Program-made: the position numbers and the translations under genes
Source of the DNA: Homalodisca vitripennis
Taxonomy: Eukaryota; Arthropoda; Insecta; Hemiptera; Cicadellidae
Assembly (NCBI RefSeq): GCF_021130785.1
Contig: NC_060207.1
Location: 195,684,001 to 195,748,000, forward strand
Reading direction: 5' to 3'
DNA: 64,000 nt
Notes under the pieces: model-generated
Database searches by the model: none
What the model saw: only the letters and a program-made list of their open reading frames with translations
Told to the model about the DNA's origin: nothing
Part shown: piece by piece, positions 51,841-64,000 of the stretch
Layout: each line of letters starts with the position of its first letter
Position numbering within the stretch: position 1 is the first letter of the stretch

Positions 51841-54800
51841 AAAAAAAAGATGTCCATTCTAAGTTTCAAAAAAACCATGGTTTGCCTCCTGAGTTCATAT
51901 TTGACTATCAAATAAAATAAGGTTACGTGCCTTCAGTCGTCAATCCAACATGTTCTGTCAATAATGACTAGTTTCGGCAATGCTGCATTATTTTAAAATC
52001 ATGCCGTGATGTAGTTAAAAAAGATAATATCGTCAAAACAAATGAAATTATAAATGAATATATAAAGGAACAAACACGCACGGAAACACTTATCACGAAG
52101 AAGAAATTCGTTTATTGATTGGGTTACACGAATGGTCGGCTATGTGTGTAGATTGGTTAGTTTCATATTTTTGTATAAAATATTCAAGGGATAATTACAT
52201 CTAATGCTACTCGTCGTTATAATTGTTTTCTTAGTCATAATAATGTTTTAATTCTAAAATATTCTGTTCTATTAAATTGAGAGTGAACAATACAAATTAA
52301 ATAACCGCTAATTTTAAACCTTAAGAGCATTCCAATATCTTATATATTAAGTATGTGAAAATAATAGATATATTAATTTTACTTAAATTCAAATCCTTTC
52401 TCATTGAGACATCTTAAATTGTTATTTAATGAGTCTCTCTAATGATTTGTTTTGAAAATTTGTCTACTATTTGCACAAAAACTTGTCTACTGAATTAATT
52501 GGAAATTAAACAATTACAGCAGTAAAAATTATTAAATTGGGTTTCTTTCGTATTAGAAAGATGGTGCAGATATGCAAACAGTTGAATACCGTTCATTCAT
52601 TGCAATATCCGTTCATTTTATGAAAGTGGAAGATTACATCACACTGTTATGTGATTACTTATGTAAAAAGCAAGACAAAGTAACTCCAAGCTTGAGTAGA
52701 TATTGTTGCTAGGGTATGATGGCAAGGTTAGCTCCAGTTCACCTCCCTCTTAGAGCAGCGCCTGGAATCTGACGCTGTCACAGATTCTCTGATGTTGAAA
52801 CTATGTAAAGAGTTCATTTAAGCTTCTTCCTCGCCGACTTTGTTTTATCTCTTCAGCATGACGACGTCAGATTCGGTGGTTGCAGTACAGGAAGTTGAAC
52901 TGGAGCTAAACTCAGCATTCATAATGGTAAGAGTATTTTATAGTATAGAATAATTAGTAGAGATGAAAAGGAAAACACGTTGCATGTATGGAGGGAAAAT
53001 TATTTTTTTGTATGTAGGGATTGGGAACTTGTAATTTTATCTAAGGATCAGAGAATCTTTTGTTTTTAGTGGTTCATAATAAATTCCAGTTATGTAGTAT
53101 TTATTTGTTTAGCTTAGCATTGTATATTTATATAAAAAAGTTTATTTAACACTGCCAATAAAATGAATATATTTAATGTATATGGAATTATGGGAAAATC
53201 ATTAATTCGAACAAACGGATGAAATTTTTCTAATTAACCACCTAATAATTTTCATAAAACGTTAGTGCTCTAGGCCCTTACAAATATTTATGACTTCTAT
53301 TAAGACAATGCAATTATACAACTTTTCAAACAATAGAGGTTTTCATATCTCTTTTCAGTAGAATGAACACGTTCCAGACTGATATTTCAAAGAGAACTAG
53401 ATTGAGAATTCCCATATTTGTATTATTTTCTTTGTCCTTTTCCATGAAATGTAAATGTTGACGTCAAGGATACATACACAAATAGTATTATAATAAAAAA
53501 TTATTAAGATATTTCTAAAATTTACCCCTCCTTTCATTAGATCACTACGTTGTTATATTTTTAAACTGTTACAAATATTTCTTAAAGTTGTGCAATTTGA
53601 TTTAAACTTTTAATTATTAGAAATTATTAAAGATAACACCCAATATTTATGATTTTCATGGTACTTGAGTTATGAAAAAACTCATTCCCGATGGTGTACT
53701 TTTATTTATAGCTCTTGATTCACAGTTTTAGGTTATGGCGGGGGCATTGTAAGGTTGGCCTAATTTTTTTAATATACACTGAGTTCAGTCTACCAGTTGT
53801 ACAGGTATTTTAATAAAAACACTCTATAAATTAATTATACAAACTTGCTTATAAAAATTACTATATATTTTACTTAAAGTATAACTTTGGAAACTAATAA
53901 TACTTACTGTAAATTAAACTGATATATTACTATATCATCACGTGTTTATTGCGGGAAACACATTATAAACCATTTAGTGTAATGAAAAACCACTTGTATT
54001 ACCTCTTTAAGATTGATATGGCAACTATAATTTGGATTTTGTAACTTAGATGAGTTCGAAACAATAACGAGTTCTGTAGTTACGAGTTTTGGAGTCACCA
54101 ATCACCGAAATAACAGTAAAACTGTATAAATATATTATAAACATTAATATTTTATATTACAAGAGTTTGTTCCAAGTAAAACCTTTTTTCTTTTTTGAAA
54201 ATGCTAGAATATTAAAGAACATCACTAGCACTCTAACTGTAAATTTTGATAAATAAGTTGTTCCTCATTATAGAAGTTTATTTGGAATATGTAAAAAATA
54301 AGTTACTAAAAAAAGATTCTATTTTAATATTGAATACTAATTTTAATATAATTATCACCACGTTTTAAAAGTTTAACGCTGCGTAATTACGCATCGATCA
54401 AGATCACGGCATACGTCATCTGACATGAAGAGCTCATGGCAAAAGGAATATAAATGAACACGAATTTCCCAAAATTAGAGACACACGAAAAGTATTTTTG
54501 TTCAAATTATAAGATCTTAAGGTCTTAACTATAATATCTTACTTGAACCAAGTTACACTTCAAAATTTTTACCCCAGCAACAATAAATACATAATTTTAT
54601 GCCAAATAGCACAGAGATAATATGCCCTAACGGCAAAATATACTGTTGTATTTATGGAACTACAACTAGCGTATTTCCTCGTCATCTTTGCACCAAAAAC
54701 TTAAAAAAATTCTATTTTATTTAGCATTCTTTCCTCAACTTTTAAAAGAGCTTTTTTTAACCAAACATTATTATACTATTGAGTATGAAGAACACTCGTT

Positions 54801-56289
54801 CCCTCGAAACCAAATCTCAAAATTCAAAAACCTACTGTAGATATGTTACTGACGTGATTCAGACTGAGTTTAAAATAACATGAAATGTATATTACTTTCT
54901 AAATTGTTATTATATTCTGCTATCCAAATTTGCACAGTAGAGAAATACGTCCATGATTATGATTGGTCACGCTAGCCAACGCAGTTGTTACGTTTTAAAA
55001 ATGTAACACGGGTACCGAATGATTGAAAATTTTCCTGCTTCAACAATTGCACCTTCACGTTTTTCATCTTCTTTCAATTCACTGGGACTGTATAAAAAAT
55101 TTGCATGTCAACTTCTAATGAGATACACAACTACTAAATAAGTGATTTGTAACAATACAATCAATCAGTGAGTATCTCAGAGTGGAGCTCAAGAACGGAA
55201 GTAGGACGATCTACACTATTACTAGCGATATTGCAGGTTTTTCAACAATTTGACGAAAGACCGCAGATTTCATCCAATATTTCGTTCCGCACTATATTTA
55301 AGAATTTAAATTAGTATTTAGTATTAGTTTTAATGTATTTAAAACTATGAATATATAGTGTTTAATATGAAGTTTTATACATAGCTCCAATTAGATACAC
55401 TAACTGGCTATATACAGACCAGATTCTTTTGTCTAGCAAAGATAAGATGTCTCTCTTTTTGTTTCTCGTTTGTCAGGGGACACGCTATTTTTTCCTTTCA
55501 AGCAGAATAGCTGTGATCCCTGTAGACAAAATTGTGGCCGGTAGAGTCCTTTCGTCCACATTGTCTCATTGTCTCTAGAACTTATGTCTCGTGAAGAGTC
55601 TCTAACATTAAGATGGTTAACTAGACCAGTCTGTTTTGAGGCATGTGTGTTTTCCAACTCAAAACCCCTATTTTATTGTTTGATGGTGGAATATTTGTTT
55701 TATATTCGTTTTTTATGGGCATCTCTGTAACTATTGCCTTTCATCCTGTAGCTTTGAAGTACAGAGGAACTGTGATGGAGGTAAAAAGTGATATTGAGCA
55801 TTTGAGAATACTCTGAACAGTGTTTTAACTGTGTTTTCGGCGCTATTTATGACACGGAGATAGATCTCTAAGATCAGGACCGTTATTTATAAAATATATT
55901 CTAAACCTAGTTTCTCCGTTTTTGCTCTTTCAGCTAGGGCAATTATGCCGTGCCACAATGTCTAAGGAAATAAAATTCAATTCCTTTCACGTACACATTT
56001 CCAATTTAGTTCATATAATTTAAATCCGGAATAAATTAATCGATTTGCCTTTTTACCAAGATGTTGAAATGAGAAGTGATGTTACTTTTGTCATGCTTTC
56101 CCTCTACTAATTGAAAATATTAATTAAGCAATTAATGATAATATTGGACAGTCATAACAAAATGTTTACACAAAACAGTTGATTACATTTAACTCGCTTT
56201 TAATTCATATTACACAATTTTAAAGACCAAACTGGGGGTTTTTACTGATTTCAAAACCAGTAGGGCGTATCCCGGAGGAATTTTTGAAA
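51841..56289. other. Unique spacer between the inverted arms
   Basis: About 4.4 kb of AT-rich DNA. The only gene-like signal is the candidate first exon at 52858-52926 and its GC-richer upstream region (52680-52857). The rest shows no coding or RNA feature. Confidence 0.5.
52858..52926 (+). CDS. Candidate first coding exon of a host gene
   Basis: An ATG after TTCAGC opens 23 codons (MTTSDSVVAVQEVELELNSA then FIM) with no rare features, ending exactly at a strong splice donor ATG|GTAAGAGT. The preceding about 180 bp is GC-richer than its surroundings, as for a 5' untranslated region. I do not recognise the protein and cannot see the next exon. A chance ORF near a chance donor is possible. Confidence 0.35.
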
Positions 56290-58376
56290 TAAGAGTAAGC
56301 CTCTATTTATTTCAGGGACCCTAAAAATGTCCATGTAACATTTTTAGTGGCATCTGTGGAATTGTTTGGGCGTGAAAGCAAAACAAACAAACAAAGAAAT
56401 TAAATAATTTATAATATTATTAGGACAAACTCTATACGTACATTTAATATAATTTATATGTTTTAAGACAACAAGCAGATTGAACAGGCACTATTGTAGT
56501 GATCACTACCAAGGAACGTACACGTCACGTATACGTCATTGCGGGAATATCTGGTGGTCATCAGCGATATGGATATGACAACACCACCGCAAATGTCACT
56601 GGAAAAAGAAATCTACTTGTCTATTTTTGAAGTTTTACAGTTAAAGAATTTTCTTAAGATTTGACTGGAATAAAAACTATTTCTGTCGCATTTTCATAAA
56701 TAATCATTTTAAACACTCGCATATTTAAAAGTATACAAATTATTTATTATACCTTCATTTGGTAAAATATAAAATTTCAAATGTGTTAAAATTTAGTTTT
56801 ACATGATGAGCAGGAAAGAGACGTAAACGTAATATTAAGTTTAAGCTTCCCATAGCCTTAGACTGTCAAAGCGTAAAGGATCGCTCTGCTCTTCCAAAGT
56901 TGTCGGATCCCTTTATTAAAAGGAAGACAGTTTATATTAAACTGCTATTTACAAGTATTCTAGGAAATATATTTCTTTGAGACTTTACTTTGGAAGAATC
57001 CTTTATAGCAAGTTGTACGTTATTAGTTAATTACTTTATCCGTCGTGTTTATATTTAGAAAACGTACTAATACTTATAGTTTGACAAACCATGCTTCAAA
57101 GGTAGTAAAATAAATGAAATTAGTAAATAATTCTGATGTTGGTCCTCTATAGTTGGATGGTGATAGTGGCTGAACGAAGATACGTAACTAAGTAGCTATG
57201 GTTTACTTTCAGAAATAATGTATATCAATATATTCGCTAAATGGTGATTCTGAGCTATTAATTGACCAAATATTTGTATCTTACATCAATATAAGGAAAA
57301 AACTACACATCACAACATAAATTGATACCGAAGCAAACGATAAAAACTCAAAAGTCCAACCGGCTTGGCGCAACTTTATCTGCTTATTGCGCGCTGTTAT
57401 CTTATCTGAAAATCGGATATTGAGTTGATATATTCCTAAACAATATTGCTATGGAAGCTACTGATAACAACATAAATACTCTTTCTGACTTACTCGGAAG
57501 AAAGATAGATTTCACGTGCAACTTCTATCACCACATGTAAAAAATGAATTATTAGTTTAGTTTAGACATTTAATTTGTACAAATCGATGTCACAACGACT
57601 CGCATTAGTATACTCGTAACAAATAGCAAGTAAACATCATCTTGAATCATTTTTATAAGTAGATACACTTGTTTGTATAAAGTTTGATTTGGTTTATCTG
57701 CAATCAATTATAAATTATATTTACAAATATATACAAACGATGCAGTGCTGTTGTTTGCTAAAGAATCATCTATACGGTCGTCATATTAAGTAGGCTACTT
57801 TCATTTCCTTAAAATATATTTTTAAATACAAAAAATATTAAAGTCTAAAATAGTAAAGATTATATTTGAATATTGTAATATAACTACATTATTTATTACA
57901 CATTATACATTTCGAGAGTTGAGATCTTTAGTGATGAATGGTACTATATTTCAATAGGTAATTATATCATATAACAAGTTAACTTGTTAGTTCATAAAAA
58001 TAAGCCTCTTATATAACGAGAGCAGAGTACTTTAAAACTCAAAGTAATGTCGTGAAATACAACCACGAGATATAAGAAAAACCGTAAGAAGAGCGCATTA
58101 TCTTACAGAGTAAAATATATGGTTGTAGGAAACGAGACGGCATAGTGTGTTGAATGAAGATAAGTTTTGACATATTATTTTGTGCAATAATTCTCGGTTA
58201 AAACTCCTCAACTGTCAGATTTTCCGTTTACTTTGGAACTGAATACGCTTTACATAATACAAGATACGCACCACTCCTACTCTCCTGATTTATATCTTGT
58301 TGTGATAGTGTATATGGGGTGAGTTTACCTATCGTTAATAAATTTGATCTTCTTGGTATTTTAATTATAGGTATGG
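56290..58376 (-). repeat. Long inverted repeat, right arm (about 2.1 kb)
   Basis: Inverted copy of 49620-51840. Shared anchors are GAGTAAGCCTCTATT (56294), CCAAAGTTGTCGGATCCC (56895), GATGATAGTGGCTGAAC-like sequence (57160) and ATTATAGGTATGG (58364). Differences between the arms are numerous enough to show that they are not a recent palindrome. Confidence 0.85.
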
Positions 58377-59059
58377 AAAAAATAGTTGGTGGGTTTTAGA
58401 GTTTGCCTACATTATTTTATTCTCACCCATAAGTTTATCACAGAAAAATCGTGCAAATGTCAATAAAGACATACTTTTGTTTACATATAATATTAATTTA
58501 AAATCCTGGATTATGCAAAGGTTCACACGGTTGGTACCTGTATAAAACTTTTATTTCTCGTACATTCCTGTTACCATTTTGGTATGTCAATTTTATTGTA
58601 AATATGCTTTGTGGATGAAAATAAGTTAAAAACAAATACGGAATTATTTCATAAGTGAGCTATATTTTAATGAGGTTAAAAAGCTATAAATCCGGGAATT
58701 TGGCGATGACTGTCGAATGTCTGTTTCTGTTCAATTGAATGGGGTCTTCGTGAGAATATTTTAAAATAATCTGGAATCTACCTTAAAATTATACTGAATT
58801 GTTATTTACGTTTTAACTTAGTAATGGTTATTGAGATCAACGTCTGATGGATTAGAAAAATCATGTAGATGGTGGAAAGACAAAAATAGGGACAAAATAT
58901 TTTGCGTCCCCATTATTTAGTATTCAACTTAATGAAAATAATTTATTTTAGGCTTTACTAAAAAAAATATGCGAGCACTCATGTTGACTGATTTTACTAA
59001 TGTGGAATAATAAGTTTACTCGTATATATTAAAATTAAAGGGTTCGCTTATATATACAA

Positions 59060-59064
<5 letters not shown>

Positions 59065-59116
<52 letters not shown>
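59065..59116. repeat. (TA)n microsatellite
   Basis: Uninterrupted AT dinucleotides for about 50 bp. Similar tracts lie at 37037-37068 and about 49289-49338. Confidence 0.95.
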
Positions 59117-59120
<4 letters not shown>

Positions 59121-61615
59121 ATTAAGGGGATTCAGGGTTATTCCAGATGTTTTTTTAATTGTAACCAATTTGACCTGAATTGCGAAATAATAAACGAAAT
59201 AATTGTACTAAAATGTTTGTGCATTTCTCATACTCAAACGGTGACATACATATTTTGTTTACCACAGAGGGATTTTTCCCATTATAAATATAAAGAATAA
59301 AAACAACTTTATTGTCAGAACGATAGCAAATCTAGGTGATCAAAAGTGTAAACTTTTGTGACTTGTGTAGACCAAACGTTTATAAGCAATTCTAGTGTCA
59401 TCTGAAGTAAAGCTTCAACTCGTGATCATCATATAATATTCTTATTAGGAGTTAAGAGGGCTTGTACGATCGTAAGTTTGAACTAGACCAGCAAAAATAA
59501 AATAACACTCATTTTGGCTCTGAAATGTGTTGCTTTCTAGAAATGGTAAGACATAGAACCCTCAAATATGCTATTTTACCAGGCTCGATACCTGAAAACA
59601 TCCTCAAGATCCAATTTCGATCTTATAGAATAAAAAATGCTATACGTCTTTAACGGATAATTAGAATATCGAGTAACTTAGCCTGTTTATTACACTTGCA
59701 TTCTTAATCTCATATTTCTTTAAAATTATGATGTTTTGTTTCACTGACAATATAAGGTAAACCAATATAGACTTATTTTGTAACCTATTTTGTAGGTTTA
59801 TTGTCTCCAAGTTTAACTGACTATTACAGCACACAATTATACCAATACTATTTCCTGTATAACTGTAACATTACAAAAGCCATTGTGTACCTCTTATTGG
59901 TCCAATTAAAAAATCAGTTAAATAAAATATTTTGTTCCATGCCACACCACGTACCGCATACTGCTTGCATGCAAAATTTCAAGTCTACACAATTTCATTG
60001 TCCTGTGACATGAAACTAAGTATTATGAAAAAATTAAAGTCTGCAGATAATCTTACCACATCATTCATTCACATGCACAGACAGCCGCCATACCGAAAAT
60101 TAATGTTTACAAGATTTAATGTTTACAAGACGTGAGTCACAAACAAAAATAATTTTGTCAGCCTAAAAAGTAAGCCTTCCATGACTCTCAGCCAAATTCC
60201 GTGGTTATTCATACAACATAATATAACTCATTCTTGTCTGTGTAGAAACGAAATTTCATGCACAATTTAAAGTCTCCGGATAATCTTCACACTCACATTG
60301 TTGTTCAATGGTTTAGGTTTTGTAATAGTTTTTAAATAATTTCCGGTGAGGTAGTGAAAATTACTACAATATTGCAAATGAAATCAATTAATGTTATTTA
60401 CTTTTAATATTAGATTCTCAGCTTATACTTTTCAGTTTATTACTTGAATAAGCTACCATGTCTTAGCAAGTCACATGTTGATACATCAACTTTGATTATA
60501 CTCTGCTTGTTTAGACATTTATTCCTTCTTATATTTTTGTTGCTTTTCCAGTTACCGATAAGGTAAATTTTAAAATATTTGCTAACACTCGAATCCCATG
60601 TAATGATATGCACCATCATAGAACTCAGTGTTGTTCATCTTGAAATGAAGCTTTATGCAAAATTTCAGTCTATAAGTCCGTTCGTTTTCTACATATTGTC
60701 AGACAAACAGAAATTGAACGTTTTTCAGCCCTGCTAGTAATACGCTTCACTAACGCGCAGCCATAAAATATAACAAGATTAACCCCATAATAAACCAGTT
60801 TAATATCATATTAAGCATTATATTACAAACTTATTTTTATACATTGTTTTAGTTTAGAAGTTAATTAATAGTATACGAGCGGAGACTTAAGAGTTTTATT
60901 AGTAAACATTTACAAATTCCAACATGGTGTACTTATACGTTAGATCAGGAAATATCAAGCTAGCATGTTTGCACGAAGTAAGCAAGAAAAATGACGTCAT
61001 TATGATAAGAGGATTGGATGCCACACTGTGACTAATGGGGTGAATATGTCACGTTAGGCTCCATTGAATCCTTCACACCCTAACCCTGGTATTAGTTCAA
61101 AGCCGGGCCTGCAGAGTTGTCCAATGGTAACTGAAGGATAGTTTTACTTACACACTTAGTGAGTAAGCTATTTTGTAACGTTAGTTTAAAAATGGATTTA
61201 CATTATAATACGTTTTCAAAGACTTTAATTTTAAATGATTGCAAACTTAGGAGATCATATTGTATATTACAATAAATATAAAATATACAGAGCAAAGATA
61301 TGGACATTTAAGATCTGTGTGTGTGCTTATCATTTATAATAAACCACAAAATATCTTTCAGGATGAGATACTTACATTTGTGTGTTTTCCACAGGTAAAT
61401 ATATGTTACTGTGGTTATGGGCTTAGTCCCCAAATATGACAGTATAATATTAAACAAATTTTAAAATCCAAGCGTGCTTTATTTTATGAAACATTTTAAA
61501 AATATATTGATAGTATGCATATTTAGTTAATTTTATATAACTTCATATAAGATGGCTAACAATCAGAAGTTAAAATTTACAAATGTAAGTAGCTCATACG
61601 GAAATATATTTTGAG

Positions 61616-61722
<107 letters not shown>

Positions 61723-62179
61723 ATAAGTAGTTAGAACTAAAGAGAAGAAAACAGAAAAACCAGTGTAAAAGAGATAGCCTCCATTTATTTCAACATAACA
61801 TAGCTGAGAAAAAAACTGACAAACTGGCCACAGCCTTAGCCACGTAAATATTTTTTCACTCCGGAAAGAAATTCTTTTTCAAACTAAGCGCAATAAGGTG
61901 CATCTTCATCTTCTTGTCCTCAGTAAACATTAAAAAACTGAGTTAGCAAAATCTAAATCCGAAGCTAAAAACAAATCAACTGAGAAAATTTGAGTAGATT
62001 GTAAAAAATAAACCATACATTTACCAAATATAAAACTGTTACGGACTGTAATTGTTCCAGCTCTTACACTTGATCTTTTCACAGATTTATGATAGAAACT
62101 CTGCCATGTAAGCTTCTCAGCGCGGTATGTCACAAGAAAGTCGACATCATCACTCATATACTCATAAGCTTACAGCAAT

Positions 62180-62352
62180 ATATTTCTATAACAGTTCTTC
62201 ATGCACTCAGAAAAGATTCAAAGCTCTTTTAAGTGTTCCATCCATACATATTTTTATTAGATCGAAATATTTCTCAAACAGTTCTTCATGCACTCATAAT
62301 AGATTCGAAGCTCTTTTAAGTGTTACATCCATACATATTTTTTGTTAGATCG
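62180..62352. repeat. Two-copy tandem repeat, about 86-bp period
   Basis: Units 62180-62265 and 62266-62352 share AGTTCTTCATGCACTCA, AAGCTCTTTTAAGTGTT and CATCCATACATATTTTT, and both end in TTAGATCGA. Confidence 0.85.
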
Positions 62353-64000
62353 ATAGTCGTACGACAAGTGACGTTTGTTATTTTAGGATAAAAACAGTTC
62401 AGTTATGAAAACCATATTTATTTTAATATTATGCAATCTTTTAGATTTGTTATTACATAACTCTAATACCTTCGACTTAACGTGATCCAAATCAATCGGT
62501 GCTGTCATTGATAACTGTTATAATATTTTGTAAGTCACACTCCTTTTTTATATTTTGTTATATAGCTAATTAACAAAGGCGTACGTTTAATTTGGGGAAT
62601 AGGAAAGGTTAAACATGCCAGAGATAAGGCCAATTTGTATAAAAAGGTTTCATGGTTGGTTTTCATTACAGGTTCAACTGGCAGCTCTGAAAATGAGTTC
62701 GGGTTATTAGATTAAGGCCACTGACAACAATAATTGCACGTCGCCACGCCACAGTGAAATTGCGTCTACCCCCATCCCCTCTTTGCCGACGTTCAGGTGA
62801 TCAACTCGGACTGGTTTTCCAAAAATTCTTTTTAACATTAGTATTAGAATTATCTTTAGTTATTGTGGTAAAATTGAATATGTATATTTATTATTCACAT
62901 GTTCTATACACTGTAATAAGCACAAATAACATAAACATAGAACTTTATAAAATGTACTTATAATGTATTTTTAGTTTCTTAAATGGCCACCTGAAACTTA
63001 TTCTACCTCAATTATTTACATTTATTTGTAAATTTGATAAATTTCTAGTCTGTGGCTAAATACGTTCTTAAGATGTCTTACGAACATTATAAATACAGAA
63101 AGTGTTACAGAACATAAATATTTTCATCTCTCGTTGGGCAAAAGAGAAATTATGTCAGACTATTACGGATAGCCTTCATTGACGCTCAACCAAATTCCAT
63201 GGTTATATATGCAAAATCATAAAACTCATTATTGTTGTTGTATAAATTAAGTTACACTATAAACTTTGCATTTTACGGCAAAATTATCTCGAGAGATTAT
63301 ATTATTGATAAATTGAATTTTTTCATTAAATTTGTTTCAAAACAGAGTTTAAATAATAAAGGATCACACACTAAATCACCAAAAGATACTTTTATGTTTG
63401 ATCTGTTGTTAGGCTACATATATGTTGGCATCATGGTTACTCATAAGATGAATGCAAAGACATTCAGTAACGATCAGCTAAATTCCTTGGAATGACGTGC
63501 ATTCTCAAATTTAGGCTTACCCAATGAATTATGTTTGATCTATTTAATGTTCTTAATACTTAATATTTGTTTCAACTAGTACAAAATATTTAAGTACTGA
63601 TAGATACACTGATTTTATCACTGATAATGAATGCAATGTATACTGTTGTTTTATATTAAGTAATATTTTATTGTTATTTAACAATTTTTGTTTTTTTTAT
63701 TTGTGTTATTAAATGGTCTTCAAAACTTATGCATCGAGTTAAAGTGAAGGACATGAATCCACGTTCAGGGGAAGTATGATTGAATAATCCTACAAATTAC
63801 CTCGGCAATTTTATAATTATTTGTAACATTTTTATCAGCAAAGACAATTTTCTTGTGAAAGTTAATTTTTGTAAAACAAGTTACCACTAGAAACTGTACC
63901 TGTCTCAATTGGTCAAGTAAGAATATCGATAGTGCACAGTGTAACTGTACCTATCATTAATTTTGTCTGTGAGTAGTAGGTTCTGAGTAATAGTCCTGTG

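Noticed and set aside
55433..55657. 74-codon minus-strand frame in the spacer
   Set aside because: No motif, no splice sites of note, and the composition matches neighbouring non-coding DNA.

Overview
This window is AT-rich animal DNA, most likely from an insect. It carries one large, almost complete endogenous DNA virus of the Polinton/Maverick type (adintovirus-like). The evidence for a eukaryote is low coding density, spliceosomal GT..AG introns, a Penelope-like retroelement, a mariner-like transposon, a LINE and microsatellites. No host gene could be identified with confidence; one possible first exon lies at 52858-52926.

Layout. (1) 1-11901: host DNA with no recognisable gene and a decayed repeat. 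(2) 11908-36208: the 24.3 kb virus-like element. It is bounded by a perfect 6-bp target duplication (TTTAAG) and terminal inverted repeats of about 340-390 bp. (3) 36215-41516: host DNA. (4) 41517-45616: a Penelope-like element with 91-bp flanking direct repeats, split by a mariner-like element (43346-44709, TA duplication). (5) 45617-49619: host DNA. (6) 49620-58376: a very long inverted repeat, two arms of about 2.1-2.2 kb around 4.4 kb. (7) 58377-64000: host DNA with microsatellites and dispersed repeats.

Inside the virus-like element, the minus-strand block 15447-25710 holds the particle genes: two small nuclear-type proteins, a three-repeat protein, major capsid, penton-like protein, adenovirus-type protease, a basic protein with a parvovirus-type phospholipase A2, a secreted matrix metalloproteinase, a fibre-like repeat protein, a DUF8207-type protein, a small PP1-binding-like protein, a probable glycosyltransferase and the packaging ATPase. 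Next come the integrase, destroyed by a 5'-truncated LINE that also replaced part of the catalytic core, and a protein-primed type B DNA polymerase broken by one frameshift. The element is therefore probably dead, although most other genes are open.

The most unusual part is the accessory region at both ends. A ten-exon minus-strand gene (12578-14825) has exons that are all multiples of three, two N-terminal membrane segments, a duplicated Pro/Ser exon and a C-terminal RING finger. Two further minus-strand genes (29261-29632 and 29983-30585) encode BC-box/SOCS-box-like proteins with Cys-rich tails. All three genes are followed by copies of the same multi-stem RNA-like element, with compensatory changes in its stems. 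A plus-strand gene (30656-31215) has a 28-nt intron; the RING gene has 29- and 35-nt introns. A second family of hairpins with a constant loop and changing stems occurs at 15294-15446 and 31076-31266. Together this suggests an accessory module aimed at the host ubiquitin machinery, with a shared 3' RNA element. That reading is inference from sequence alone.
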